A DNA stretch of 64,000 bases, taken from NCBI RefSeq assembly GCF_016920785.2, contig NW_024609837.1:43836745-43900744 (forward strand), read 5' to 3'. How positions within the stretch are numbered: position 1 is the first letter of the stretch; the number at the start of each line of letters is the position of its first letter. This document shows positions 1 through 11,600 of the stretch, one piece after another. This DNA is from Ixodes scapularis. Lineage: Eukaryota > Arthropoda > Arachnida > Ixodida > Ixodidae. The position numbers were made by a program, and so were the translations under genes. The notes beneath the pieces are model-generated. The model had not been told where the DNA came from and ran no database searches. It saw only the letters and a list, made by a program, of their open reading frames with translations.

Positions 1-785
1 CGTCACGGAGAGCCGAAGCCTCGACTCCGGTGCCCGTCAAACGTCAGTGAAAAGCAGCGCCGCCATTGGCCCGGCAAGAAGAGCGGTCCGTTGCCCGTTT
101 TGCCCGCCTCCTGCACTGCGGCGAACGCTAGCCATCGCGCGCGTTGTTACTGCGCCGTTCATCTCTTCAGTGCCCCGGAAAAAGAAAGAGAAAACAAAAT
201 GAACCATTAATCACGATCATAATAAAAGAAACGGGAAGGGAAACCCCTTCAGTGGAAGTCAGAGCACCCAAGTCAGCCAGCCGTCGCCGAGAAACGCTCG
301 TACCAATACGGTCTGTCTGTATGAAAAAACGTGCCTCCTGTGAAGTCTACGTGGAGCAGCACTCGGCACCGACGAAGAACTTGTGTCGGTGAGCGGCCTC
401 GGGTGGCTAGGTTTTCGGCAACGTTTAATCGTTCAACCTCCGCTTGGGTCCGTCGTGTGTGACTCGGTGACTCGGCTTTCACCGCTTTCCCGCGCGGAAG
501 TGTCAGGGGCCGGCGAAGTTGGGTGAAGCGACCGTCGGTCTCATCGGTTGTGTTGTGTGTTGTCGCTTGTGTGGTGCGTCGTCGTGCGTACGGTGTGGTA
601 GGAGCCTGTTGGCTGGAGCCCCCCGTGGATTCCCACGGAAAACTAAAAGAAGAGAAAAAGCAGCTACACCAAGCCCGATGTCGTACGGCGGAGGTCTTGC
701 GATCTGCGGATCTTGAAAGTCGGAGGGGAACGCTGAGCTGAGCGGCAAAAACGTCATAAGAGAGAGCTCTCCTTCGCCTCGAAAG
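1..785 (+). other. CpG-rich leader-like block ending at a strong splice donor
   Basis: This block is rich in CpG and G+C compared with the AT-rich DNA downstream. It ends in CGAAAG followed by GTAAGAG at 786, a near-consensus splice donor on the plus strand. The combination is what a tick 5' untranslated exon (or its last part) looks like. Short overlapping open frames are present but none has a recognisable protein. The upstream boundary lies at or before the window edge. It could equally be a CpG-rich repeat with a chance donor. Confidence 0.3.
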
Positions 786-2160
786 GTAAGAGTACGCTAC
801 CTTCCGTCGATACCACGAATCCTAGTGTTCCCCCGGAATACTTTATTGAAAAGAAAGCCCACGATAGCTTGTTCACGGCAGTCTTAAAGCTGACATTCAG
901 TTTCCAATCGATCGTGCATTGAGATTGGGTTTGGAGGAGGTGGGGAAACCTCCGCTTGTGTAATGCGCGTTCTATAGAAACAACCGCAGCAAAATGCGCG
1001 GCGTCTGTGTGTGTGTTGCGGTGTTGGAGCGCTGTCTAAGCGCCGAAGCTCATCCGGGTTGTAACTCGGGGCTGGGACTCCCTCCCGACGTTCGTGTGCG
1101 AGGCCAAATGTCAAGTGTTTGAGCCGAGGCCAACTGAAAGCGGCGACGGCATGCCGGCGCAGCGCCGAACATTTATAGCTCCGGCTTGCGCACTTGGGCT
1201 CGAGACCCCAAGGCTAAGACGGGAGGGAAACCCAGGGAAACCCCCACTCCATTGTAAAAACTAAACCCTGGCTGGAGCTTCGAACGATCTTGAATTGGCG
1301 TAGAGTCGTCCTCGTCTGAGACGCAGCAGACGACGAACGGTTCAAAGCGGAGCAGACGACAGAGTCGTTTTGCAGACGACGACCAAGCAAGAAGTCGTTG
1401 GTCGCAGACGACGCGGAATGGCTCCCGCTCTTCAGGCATCCATTGCTCGCTCGTTCTCCTGGCTCGAAATGGCCGGCGAGTGTTCTTGTTTTTGCGCCTT
1501 TTATACTGCGTTTTTTTTTTTTTTATTGGTTTACGATGTTTCCGGGCTGTTTCACGTGAACAGTGGCTGTTTGCGGAGGAGATCGCTGGGGACGGGAACG
1601 GTCGAAAATGAGAAGATCCGTTTCCAATTTGAGCTGTCGTTGCTGTCGTTCCGTCGAGGCTTTCCGGCAATGGTGTATGTGTCATGTTCGTTCAGCGCAG
1701 TCCACTTCGTGCGTTGCATGTTCGTAACATTAATGTCTTCGTCGCTACATGCCACCGCTTACGTATTTCAAAATGTGTAAAAAAAAAAAAGAACTAAGTG
1801 TTTTAAATTTTAGTACGATGCTTCAGTGCTCTGTATCGTGGTAGTGAAAAAGGGATACGATTTCTAAAATACACACTGTCCTGATTGACTTCGGTGCTAC
1901 AAGATTACGAAGTAAGGAACAGAAGCGTTTTCGCGGGAAAAGGCATACCCGAAATGGCCCTAAACATAGAAATGGCTCGACATATGCCCCAATTAATCTT
2001 CGTAAATGCGACCTATATATAGTGGCACGTCTTCTTTTATATATATATATATATATATGTATATATAATGGCTAAGTACCATACACGTAGCCTTTCTTTC
2101 AATCTTTCATTTTGCTGGGGCCTCTTCTCCCCTCTCCCCCTCATACAGCATTTTGTCACG
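786..2160. other. No recognisable gene; intron-like sequence with a GCAGACGAC cluster
   Basis: Nothing recognisable is encoded. A minus-strand open frame of 170 codons (1173-1685) is lysine/arginine rich and low in complexity, and I do not believe it is a gene. Four exact copies of GCAGACGAC lie within 90 bases (1326-1334, 1352-1360, 1372-1380, 1404-1412). A T tract occurs at 1510-1524 and an AT microsatellite at about 2036-2058. Confidence 0.5.
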
Positions 2161-2363
2161 CCCCCCCCCCCCCCCCCCCCCCCCCTCGGAAACAAAATCC
2201 TGGCTGCGTGCCTGCTTAGTACCGTCAGAAATTAAAATAGTAAGTAGTATACAGTAATCTCCCCCCCCCCCCCCCCCCCCCTCCCTTTGTTTTTCTCAAG
2301 GCACTCCCTTAATTCGCAACGACTCCTCTAATCTCAGTGCCCCCCCCTCCCCCCCCCCCCCCC
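2161..2363. repeat. Cluster of three poly-C tracts
   Basis: C runs at 2161-2185, 2261-2281 and 2340-2363 are separated by about 75 and 58 bases of ordinary sequence. Such tracts are frequent in this window (also 5169-5194, 49065-49091, 53687-53711) and are prone to length error in assembly. Confidence 0.9.
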
Positions 2364-3493
2364 TTAATATCAATTTCTGGGGAAACCCCTGGTAAATAAG
2401 TAAATAAATAAATAAATAAAAAGCATTATATGCATGCCCTCAATAAAAAAGAAATCCAGTTGAGGCGTTTGTGCAAGTCAGTTTACTGCGAAAATGGCGC
2501 ACGAAATAGTAAGTATATATCGATCTTAGTATTTTAATTGTTAATAAATACTAATTTCAGCCCGCTTACGAACATACCACTGGGTCGCGAATTCGTGACG
2601 CCGATTAAAAACGTGTCAGATGCTTTCGTAAACAGCAGGTGATCCCCTGTGGCTGACAAGTTGTCTGCTCGATTATTTGCGCGGAGGCTCACGCACATGT
2701 TGGCACATATGACGCCGACCTTGTTTATTTATTCATTTATTTATTTATATGTTGTTGTTGCTGTTTTCTGAACAATTTGTCCAATCTTTTATGCGATTGT
2801 TTGCCGTTTGGTTCAGACATCAGGATTTGCGCATCTGCCTTACGAGGTCGCAAACTGGTGACGTCAAGCGACCGTCATCAGTTTACTCAGGCACGTGGAG
2901 CTGGCGTCAGCAAAGGAAGAAAAACAGTTCCGGCGGATTCACATTCTCGGACCCAGTCATCTAACGGTTTCCGCTTTGTTTGCAGCCGTTATATGACGAT
3001 ATCAAGGTTGACTAAAAAAAAAAAAAAAAAGAATGAAATAAATGGTTTCGTTGTTTTGAAGTGAGATTTTTCAAAGATCGTCCTACGATGCCGCGAGCAC
3101 GCAGCAACACGGTTGCATTTAGAGTCATTCATTCATTCATTTGTTTATTCTTTTGGGTTCATGAAAAACGTTCGCCTCTGTAATGATGCACAATATACAT
3201 ATAGCAACAAAGGGAACAATAAATCTAGAGATTATTAACGGGAAACTTGAACGCATAAAACCTTATCTAACCTGTGGGCGGTAAATGTAGTGTCGTCACC
3301 GGAAAACAGCCAGTGAAAAGCAGCAACATAAAAACACTCGTTGTCACATAAAGAAAAAAAGAAGTTTTGGGCATTATTTATGTTCTTCTGACAATGATTT
3401 GGTTGTCGAAGTAAGAAACTGCTTTTCGGCGTTTGAAACGTGGTTTTGTGTGTAAAATAACGACAAGCTAACCTAAAACTTATCCACGCATAT
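2364..3493. other. No gene seen; simple repeats only
   Basis: This stretch holds a TAAA microsatellite (about 2396-2419), an ATTT run (about 2722-2747) and an A tract near 3014-3031. No open frame or RNA structure is convincing. Confidence 0.6.
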
Positions 3494-3502
3494 CTTAAAG
3501 AG

Positions 3503-3804
3503 ACCATGAAATAAATTTTGGGCTGGGATAAATGATTTTAGATTGGGATATTATAAACGCATATCGTTTACTGGGCCAAAAGAAACCACACGAAGGAAGG
3601 AAGCTAAAAAACCTGCTTCTCGGCGCGAAACTTGGAAAACATGGCGGACTATTTCTGAGCTTCTTTCCCTCCAAAGTGCTTCGGCTTTTCACTGCGATGC
3701 AACCGCGGCAGTCCCGGTACCCAAGCGCGTCAGTCGCGAACCCAGCTCACGCGTTGGAAACGAGCACTGCGTCACTCGGACGTACGCGCTTGTCAGCAGT
3801 CGAC
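3503..3804 (+). repeat. Dispersed repeat R1, left part, split by a hAT insertion
   Basis: This sequence matches 18238-18480 and 54196-54500, including GGGATAAAT, GCCTTTTCACTG and CGTCACTCGGACGTA. In this copy the repeat stops at 3804, where a hAT-type element begins, and resumes at 5684. The family begins with TTAAAG or a related sequence followed by a conserved ATGAAA, resembling other TTAA-starting tick repeats. Its superfamily is not resolved. Confidence 0.75.
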
Positions 3805-4715
3805 CAGCATTGCGTAAAGTACATAGAAAAAGTACTTCAACCAAAGTACAAAGTAAACGAGAGGTTATATACTCCAAGTAAAGAAGTAAGGACACCGGGT
3901 GCAATATACTTGAAGCAAAGTAACAGAAATACAATGCACTTTCGAAGTAAAGTACTAGTACTTTTTGAACACACTGTCTTTCACGATGCCCATGGGTCTC
4001 GCTGGGACGCGGCATGCAGACCACCAGCAACGAGAGCCCAGTACACGTAGCAGATTTCATAAATGTTCGTTGCTCATTGAAAGAACTGTGTGCGTCTGTG
4101 TTCGTCCTTCATGTGTTTTATTCTTTCTGTGTATTCTAACGAGACCCCGTTCCCATATCTTGAGCGCTAAAAATCGCATGCGCTATAATGATATCATGTT
4201 GCCATGTTTCCATTTGCCTTGTGCCTTGTTTTAATTTTTCCTCCTCGGACCCGTGCAGCTATTCCGCTACTGGGCTGCAGCGCTATCACTTCGCTCAAGG
4301 ACGCACTTAGGCTGCACAAACTCGCTCAGCAGAGAAACTGTTCAAAAGAAAGCTGCGAGCTTGAGATTTTCCCATTCAGAAGATGTCACCATTAAACTGC
4401 AAGTATTTTCTCAGACTAGGAAAGCGAAAACTGTTGTATGAAAATATGATCTCCTTTTTTAGACATGTCGACCTCGATTAATCCCCGAGTGAATTGATCA
4501 ACAGAAACGACAGTGTGCTTGCTCTCGTAGGGGCGGATTCATTTTAATTACTGTGATCACATCAGGCAAGGGCCCAAAATATCCCTACCAACAAATCAAG
4601 TTTCAAGTTTCTTTATTCCTCTTCATACAAGAAGAGAGGGAGGAGGGAAAAAAGCAGTACAAAACTGCTTGACAGTGCCCTCTCATCCCCCAACAGCAAC
4701 AGCAGAAGAGGCACT

Positions 4716-4716
<1 letters not shown>

Positions 4717-4754
<38 letters not shown>
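4717..4754 (+). repeat. Poly-A tract
   Basis: A run of about 38 A residues lies directly upstream of the palindromic element at 4788. It may mark an old retroposed tail or simple slippage. Confidence 0.9.
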
Positions 4755-4755
<1 letters not shown>

Positions 4756-4787
4756 GCTCTCAAGAGTACAGTCAGATTTCTCACGAA

Positions 4788-4996
4788 ACTATACTCCGTT
4801 CCACCTTCAGTCCGAGCGCAGTGGACGCCACGAGCCATCCCAGCCGATCCAGCGCCGGGAGAAAGTCGCGTGACCTGCCGGTGGGGCGGGACGACACAGG
4901 GAGCTCAAGGTCGCATGACACTCCCTCAACGCCGCATTGGCTGGGATGGCTCCTAGCGTCCGTTGCGCTCGGACGGAAGGTGAAACGGAGTATAGT
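4788..4996. mobile_element. Palindromic MITE (family P1), nested in the hAT element
   Basis: The ends ACTATACTCCGTT and its complement enclose arms of about 58 bp. The right arm contains GGCTGGGATGGCTCCTAGCG. Related copies lie at 46735-46935 and, more diverged, 16262-16402. No protein is encoded. It sits inside the 3805-5683 hAT element, so it inserted after that element or was carried by it. Confidence 0.75.
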
Positions 4997-5168
4997 AAAG
5001 ATAATATGCGTTTGTTAGAACAGTTTTCAATTGTAATATTACGCGACAAAAAATAGTTTAACATTTTTAACAAAGCTGAGCATGTCACTAACAAAGCTGT
5101 GAGTTTACAAAAAAAAATAGAGAGTGACGTCTTTTTTTTTTTTTTTTTACAAAATTTTTAAACCCCTT

Positions 5169-5194
5169 CCCCCCCCCCCCCCCCCCCCCCCCCC
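5169..5194. repeat. Poly-C tract
   Basis: A homopolymer C run inside the hAT element, preceded by a T tract at about 5131-5148. Confidence 0.9.
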
Positions 5195-5683
5195 TTCCGT
5201 AGGTTGGCCGTGGACCCTTCGGGGATGGGCTATCTGACGCACTCAAATGAGTTTAAAACCCGTGCCCCTTTACAATGTTTTTTTTATTTTTTTATTTTTT
5301 TTATAATTTGGTATGCATTGTTTTAGAAGTAATCGTAGGTGCATAATATTTTTTTTTCGGAAATGACTGCAAATATTGGATAAAGGCAAGGGGCTATAGA
5401 GCAGTTCGTATTCTAGCCGTCAAGCTATTCAACACAATCAACTTTTAAAGCACTTACTCGCATCTGACCAGATGACCTCGAAAGACGGTAGCGCGTTTTC
5501 CCATAACAATGCGTCTTTTTTTCTTTTTTTTTCATATTTGGGAAATGTATTTTGGAGTCGCGAGTTATACTTTCCTTAAAAAGATACCAGGAAAAAACGT
5601 CTAAGTGAAATACAAGTTTTCCAAACCTACTGGAAGTAGTACTTTACGTATACCATGTATATTTCAAGTACTTCCCAACACTG

Positions 5684-5857
5684 CCGTCGACGAATACTAT
5701 AGGATTGTCGCGTTCGTGGCCAGTGAGTGCCGTGACGACTCTTATCATAACTTGCGAATGGCAGTTGCTCCACGGTCTACTTAAAACGCCCGGAGAAAGC
5801 TCGGAGCCATAGCGTCCGGTGCCCAAACACGTCACGACCACGTGATTTCTCATTTCT
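5684..5857 (+). repeat. Dispersed repeat R1, right part
   Basis: This is the continuation of the repeat interrupted at 3804. It aligns with 54494-54657, sharing GCGTTCGTGGCCA, CGTGACG and CACGTCACGACCACGTGATT, and similarity stops at about 5857. Confidence 0.75.
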
Positions 5858-6163
5858 CCTAATCAGATGCCTCCAGCATCTCGCTCCTCGGCCAGTGAGG
5901 TGGCCGCGGTTGTCTATACACCAACAGAGTGTTGACAAACAAGCCCGCTCTGGCACCACCAGGTGTGGGTGGGCACTGCGCAGGCGCAGAAACCAAATTC
6001 GGGAGGAGTGAAGCCTTTGCGCATGCGCGGTAGCGACAGCAACGCCACCTCTTGGTGTCCAATACGTACTCTTTTTAATGTGGAAAAAAAGAAAACATTG
6101 TTGCACAAAAGTGGGCTTTGCATTAATAAAAAAAAAAAAAACAAATTTGAACTTTTTTTTTTC
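5858..6163. repeat. Region containing a shared 100-bp repeat
   Basis: Bases 5965-6065, in complement, resemble 44523-44600: both carry GGTGGCG, TGCTGTCG and GCGCATGCGCA and then a CGAAT-TGGTTT core. The rest of the stretch holds no recognisable gene. Confidence 0.5.
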
Positions 6164-6220
6164 GGGGGAGGAGGAGGAGGAGGAGGAGGAGGAGGAGGAG
6201 GAGGAGGAGGAGGGGGGGGG
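6164..6220 (+). repeat. GGA trinucleotide microsatellite
   Basis: A near-pure GGA array that ends in a run of G. Confidence 0.95.
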
Positions 6221-6285
6221 AGCAGAGCGGGTGAGGACTTGATGAATTCGAGAATTTTTTTTTAGGAATTAAACACAATTAGTTT

Positions 6286-6430
6286 TGATGATAATGCAAT
6301 TAATACAAAGGTGCTAGCGAGCTGGACATGAATGGTGAAAATAAACCTAGGAGAATCCTTCTCCAGGGCTTAATTTCGTCGTTCTTGTCCAGCTCGCTTG
6401 CACCTTTGTATTAATTGCATTATAATCATT
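6286..6430. mobile_element. Hairpin (foldback) repeat with 48-bp arms
   Basis: The left arm includes TAATACAAAGGTGCTAGCGA and the right arm includes TCGCTTGCACCTTTGTATTA, so the arms are complementary with few mismatches around a loop of about 48 bp. A single related arm occurs at 14596-14650, and a third related end begins at about 35764. It lies just upstream of the SINE at 6519 and its loop-proximal sequence resembles the SINE body. Confidence 0.75.
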
Positions 6431-6518
6431 CATAACCTTAAAATGGAAGCCGTTCACCCTTGTTGGTGTTAGACTAGTGGCAGCTGATAAAAACCCGTTT
6501 GCTCTACTGACATCTAAC

Positions 6519-6700
6519 TCCTGGTTAGCTCAGTTGGTAGAGCGCTCCACTGGAAATGGAGATGTCCCTTGTTCGATACCCGAACCAGGCGGATCTTTTT
6601 CACTCGCGCACCAGTGACATGGTTGTGTTTGGAGTTCTCTGTTTGTGCTTTGTCCGTTTTCCCCCTTGTTCCCCTTCTCCGGGGCTTATTTTCGTAACAA
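6519..6700 (+). mobile_element. tRNA-Ser-like SINE, Ruka family
   Basis: The head (6519-6590) folds as a tRNA. The acceptor is TCCTGGT with ACCAGGC. The D arm is GCTCAGTTGGTAGAGC. The anticodon stem CTCCA/TGGAG closes a 7-base loop with anticodon GGA (6552-6554). The A box is TAGCTCAGTTGG (6526-6537) and the B box is GTTCGATACC (6571-6580). True serine tRNAs have a long variable arm; this one does not, and its T stem is poorly paired. A serine-like tRNA-derived SINE is exactly how Ruka was described from ixodid ticks. The 3' body is pyrimidine-rich, and its 3' end is placed only roughly. Confidence 0.82.
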
Positions 6701-8085
6701 TTATAGTTTCTCACAAGTATTTGGGACATCAACACCACAACGTAAATCAACAATTAAACGATTATCTTTTGCAGAATCAGTGCTCTTTCCGCTTGGCGTT
6801 AATTGACCGTTTTTTGGGCGCTGCTTTATATCACGATTACCCATGCCAGATGTTATCTCTAACTATTATCCATCATCGAGACATAGTCCTAGTTCTCTTG
6901 GTTTCCGAAGAAATACTTGTTGTGCACACGTGATCGCTAGTTCGCGGGAGAAAAAAAAGAAATGTATAATCACGGGCAGAATGAGAAGGCCAGGGCGTCT
7001 CTTTCGAATGCTCGACCTCCAGCACCAGCCAGCACCAGCAAGTTGCCTTCCGTCGTACTTTGAGTGCGCGTGCACTCTGAGGCCCCTAGTCACGCCGAAG
7101 AGTTATCGAAGCTACAAAGATCGCGCTGGAGGTGCATGGTACACCCGAAGGTCCTCCCTGACGCTCTCATCCTGGTAATCAGTAGACTTGAGAGATTAAA
7201 CAAACATTTAATCCTAATTATAAGTATTTTTTTTTTATTTGCAGTGAGAAGCTCGCTAGGGGCACCTCTGTTTCCCTCATTATGGGCAGTGCTACCCATG
7301 GTGGTTATGTTTTGATTTTCATAGTGCATAGAAGCTTGGCATCGCACGTGCTTGCACTGCAGCAAAGGTTGTTGAAGTATCCTCACTCTGGGTCGTGAAA
7401 AAACCCAAACTTTTCGCCGCAAATACAAAATGTAAAAAGAAAAAAAAAGTAGTCGTGTTTTTTCTTTGTGTGCGTGTTATTTGTTTTAATTATTGGACGA
7501 AAAAAAAACACGCCGAAGACACTTAAAACTGCTCTCGTGTACGAATGCGAAAGCAACTATACTCATACTTAATTATGGTACGGTTCACCAAAATGAGAGG
7601 AATTCGCGCCAACATGCTGCCGAACGTTAATTTCACTTTTTTGAGCGCTGAAACTAATAACCGAGGTTGCCTACACTGCCGGACTGTTACAGTTGGCTTG
7701 TGCGAATTTTTGAGACCTTCTATCGAACCTTTTCGAAATGCTGCCCTCTGTTGGCAGCTCTGGAATATGTGCAAAATGGCGGACTGAAACCTCAACGTCC
7801 GGGCACACTGGACAAAACAGTCACCCACAGAGAAAGCTGATGAGCGCAGTGACGGTGCACTTTCGACGCGTTTTGATTGGCTCGTCGGCTGGCAGTGTTG
7901 GCCGCGCTCCGACTATCTATATGGAGTGACTTGCACTTTGCTCCATGCAGTTGTTCCGGCTTTGTGCAGTGGTTCCGACCTTCTAATAATTGGCACGTGA
8001 CTTTAGAAGGGGTCCGTCCATTATCGGTTAGAGTAACGTGTACTTTGATTCCGTCTTCGTCATCCTATCGAACAGTGACCACTGA
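6701..8085. other. No recognisable gene; one partial MITE arm
   Basis: Only short open frames occur. Bases 7847-7905 contain GTGCACTTTCGACGCGTTTT and GATTGGCTCGTCGGCT, one arm of the GCGTCAAAAG family also seen at 15744, 30356, 40770, 45150 and 57115. Confidence 0.5.
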
Positions 8086-8206
8086 AAGTTTTAGTGGATC
8101 GTTCCGATACCTCCGATAACGATACCCGATAATCATACGATGCATGAGGAAAGGCGAAGTATTCGGGTATCGTTATCGGAGTCATCGGAACGATGTACTA
8201 AAACTT
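8086..8206. mobile_element. Palindromic MITE (family P2), copy 1
   Basis: The arms read AAGTTTTAGTGGATCGTTCC and its near-complement, with GATAACGATACCCGAT inside. Two further copies are at 34443-34578 and 57505-57624. Every copy has no coding capacity and an ATGCAT or GCATGCGC centre. Confidence 0.85.
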
Positions 8207-8610
8207 CCTCCGTAGTCGCATCGAACAGTGTAAATATTCGGAAGTTCCTGAATACCTCTCATTGTCTTTCTGGCCGTCTGTTCGACCGGTTGAGTTAGCT
8301 CCGTTGAGTTCGCTTCTGCCGCGTGCGCCGGTGTACTACGGAGAAGCGACGTCCGTTGAGCGGACATGCATGCTATTTTCGCGCATCTTGCTTGGCCACA
8401 GCGACAGACCGCGAGCCTAGCCCAAAGCCACCATCACGTGCATGCTGCTCGTCAAAAGTGCTTGTGTCTGGGCCTTTCCTGTACCTGATTGGCTCGGCAG
8501 TGGTGTGGAAACACGTACAGAAACAGGACGAGCTTCAGGTTGGTGCTCTTGTGACGCTGTGTTAGCCGTATGATCGGTCAGGTCAGCTCGTGGCGTCGGC
8601 CGCGTGCGAA

Positions 8611-8650
8611 CTTAAGGTGAAACGATATATATATATATATATATATATAT
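8611..8650. repeat. AT microsatellite bordering the giant inverted-repeat element
   Basis: A TA/AT array (about 8625-8650) follows GGTGAAACGA. On the other side of the 8651-12245 element, GATGAAACC is likewise followed by an AT array. The target flank therefore appears on both sides. Confidence 0.85.
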
Positions 8651-11600
8651 AAATCGTGCAGGCAAAAAGGGTCGAATTTTTAATTTCGATGAAAAAAATA
8701 TATGTTATGGCGCCGTGTTTTTAAAAACGCAGTCCGCCGCAGACCGCAAGTTCGTCGGATTTTTTTGTTCGCGACTTATGAATTTTTAAAGAGGAGGCCG
8801 CGGCGAAAGAAAGCAGTGTTTTTCACACCCGTCGTGGGTCGGATGTTTCGCTTGATCTCCCGCCGTGGATTTTCAGTCCACATTATATTATCTTTTTTAC
8901 AAGCACTCTGTGGACACATTTAAAAGGCTCGCAATACCATAAAATAAAATTTTAGGCGTTTTGCTTTTTTTTCTGTAAAAATGTCAAAAACGCCCCCTTG
9001 GTCAATTGTTGACGAACTTTGACAATTAATTACTGGCGATCTACTTGGGTTACATCAATACTTTTTATGTCCACGGGAGAGCCCAAAACACGTTCCTTTA
9101 TGTGTATTATAAAATAACTTGGCTGTATAAAAATATTCTTTGCGGTACGTTTACGTTAATGTTATGTGAAAACCAAAAAGTACCATTCTTGAAATTGATT
9201 TTCTCAAAAAACCCATTTTTTTATTTTTTTTATTTTTTGTTAAAATGTAGATGTGATAGTTTTCTATGCGAAAATCAAGTCTAGAAAGTGTATATATTGT
9301 TTGTATGTTTTATATTTAAGCATCAATATCGTACAAAAACATGTTTTTACGGCACGAAATGGACTTACGAATTGCGCGTCTTCACAAGCTTGGAAATAGT
9401 TTTTTTTATTTTTTTCAACGTTCCCACATAAAAATGAAATACAGTATTTCCACCCTGTTATATTTATTTCTTATTTAAATTTTATTATAGGCGGCAAGCT
9501 ACATTGGGAGGAGTTCCAAAAAGAGAAAGCAACACTTCTTAACAGACCAGCAGGTGTCGTAAATTTTTAACGTGTAGGAGTCGGCAGACGTCGTATTGAT
9601 TCGGGGCCCTCATTGGCCTGCATGAACGTCCCGCCCTTTCGGAGCCAGCAGATGACCACGACCTTTCGCGCTCGTTGTGTTAGATGGGACGGCCCGTGAC
9701 AGTAAAGCGAGCAGCGCACCCTGTGTCACGAGGAGTAAAATGGTACGATTGTGTCGTTGACGCGGCGAACAGTGACAGCCACCCAGGAGGAGTCAGTCAG
9801 ACTATTGCACAAGGGAAAACAAAGGAATCGTTGCCTGCAAGGATGAGGACACCATGGCCTTACACTATCGACGGTCAACAACTGTTCTGCCAGCCAAAAC
9901 AACGCCGCGTGCGCGCTAAAACCGGCGGCGCGGGACAGAAATCCCACAGACGCACCCACGAAGATGGGCCGGTTTCGTTAGGGATGTGGGGAAATTTGAA
10001 ACCAGCCATCCGTGCATGCGTGAAACGATACCGCCTGTTTGCCCCAGCTTCGAGCGCCCTATCCTTACCTTGAAACGGTCGTGCTGTCTCTCTCTCTCCG
10101 GGGAGATCCGATAGCACCGAAGGGTTATCTATTAAACTTGAGGAAGAAAACGAGAAGGGGCTGTTTAAGTTTAATTATCCCCACCAACCCGCTCATTCTG
10201 TCCTTATAAAGGGCTATCTCTTTTGGAAACAGCAAAGCCCGGAGACTGACATTAAAACGAGCGTGTTGGTAAATATACTTGTGTTTGTATTTTGCCCGGA
10301 GACTAGTTGGGTCGAAGTCAGCCTCCTTGTCAACTATAACCGTTTGTGAAGAGTGGGCTTCTCCCGAGATGAAAAGTCAGCGCCGGCTGATGTGCTCTTT
10401 TGAAAAAGGGATGGGGAAAGAGAAAGTTTGAGTAACTGCAGAAACTACCTCGAAAGCTCCTCTCCCGATATGAAGCTTCAGGCATAGTCTCGGTTACCTT
10501 CTCGCGCATCGCCTGCTCGAATCTATTCTTCACTTTCTTTCGCACAGCCACTGTTCCTCACAGCCGTCGTGGATGTGCGTAACAGAGGGAAAAACAGATT
10601 CGAGCATCATCTGGACGCCGTCCTCCTGCCAGAGTTCAGTGTCGTGGGACCGACTCGTGTGTGTTTCTTCGCCCCGCTGAACTTAGTTTCTCGGGTGCGT
10701 TTTTGAACGTTTTTTTTTTTTTTTTTCAATGTTTTCTTACTAACTGTTTGTTAGCACTGTTCAGTTGTTGGGTTTATTTTGTCATGGCGTAGCGGCCTAG
10801 GCGATGATGTAGAGAGCGTGTTCGCACGCATTTGGTTGCGTCCCATTTAGGGAATGCCCGGAGGAGTTGGTTTATCTTCTTGCCATGTGCGGCTGAGTTT
10901 TCCCGTCTTTATTAAATTATTGATTTTTTTTTTTGTTTTACCTTTACGTGCCGTCGACTTCTTTGTCTGACTCTCCACCAGGCATGGACCTATCGTCTTG
11001 CCACCACTCCAACCTAAATACTTTATTTTTTTAACGCAATTTTCGTTAAGATCGCAGTTGGGCAATTTAATTCCTATTTATTTATTTTTATTTCCTACCC
11101 CTCTCCATGACACACTCTCTGTGTGTTTCGGAACGTTTCTGTGTCACCACTTTTGTGTATTACGGAAGTGAAAGGACATTCCCTGGTGACCTGTGCGATG
11201 TGCGGTGAACAAACCCCCAGTGTTTGGTTTCGGAAAGAATTGTATATAACATATCGACGGATGTGGTGACTTTCTTTGTCTCAGTAATATGACAGCTATT
11301 AGCTAGTCGTGCTGGTTTACTGTGAAAGATTTATAAATCGAAACAATACAACGTCTGTGCCTTTTGGTTATTCAAAGTCTACAAGGCCTGCTGATTTGGT
11401 TAGATATGTATCTCGTGGTTCCCGCTCTTATCAAAACATACATAAATATTCAATACCACAAAATTCGTTTATAATTGATTACAAAATGCAGAAGAAAATT
11501 CAAGAAAACTTTTTCACAATTCATAGAGACGGATGGGTCGGAATGTCTGACTTGGGTCTTGCAAAACAAAGACGTTTTTTTTTCGATATTGAGGCCTAAA

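Larger units (their letters stand above)
3797..5691. mobile_element. hAT-type non-autonomous DNA transposon with 8-bp target duplication
   Basis: The element runs from 3805 to 5683 (1879 bp). Its right end reads, in complement, CAGTGTTGGGAAGTACTTG; its left end is CAGCATTGCGTAAAGTAC. CAGTGTTG-type ends with subterminal AAGTACTT repeats are typical of hAT elements. The flanking 8-mers are CAGTCGAC (3797-3804) and CCGTCGAC (5684-5691), matching at 7 of 8, as expected for hAT target duplication. The related copy of the host repeat at 54196-54657 has an uninterrupted site containing CCATCGACGAAT. No transposase frame is visible, so the copy is non-autonomous. It carries an A tract, a C tract and a separate 209-bp palindromic element inside. 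Confidence 0.88.

Noticed and set aside
1173..1685. 170-codon minus-strand open frame
   Set aside because: Basic, low-complexity, no recognisable domain, no splice or promoter context on that strand.
3532..4050. 172-codon plus-strand open frame
   Set aside because: It runs across the junction between repeat R1 and the hAT element, so it cannot be an ancestral gene.
6519..6590. Functional tRNA-Ser gene
   Set aside because: No long variable arm, unpaired T stem and an attached repeat body; it is a SINE head.
10130..10310. Solo LTR with TATA box
   Set aside because: TATAAA-like box and a repeated GCCCGGAGACT are present, but no TG...CA ends, primer site or target duplication could be found.
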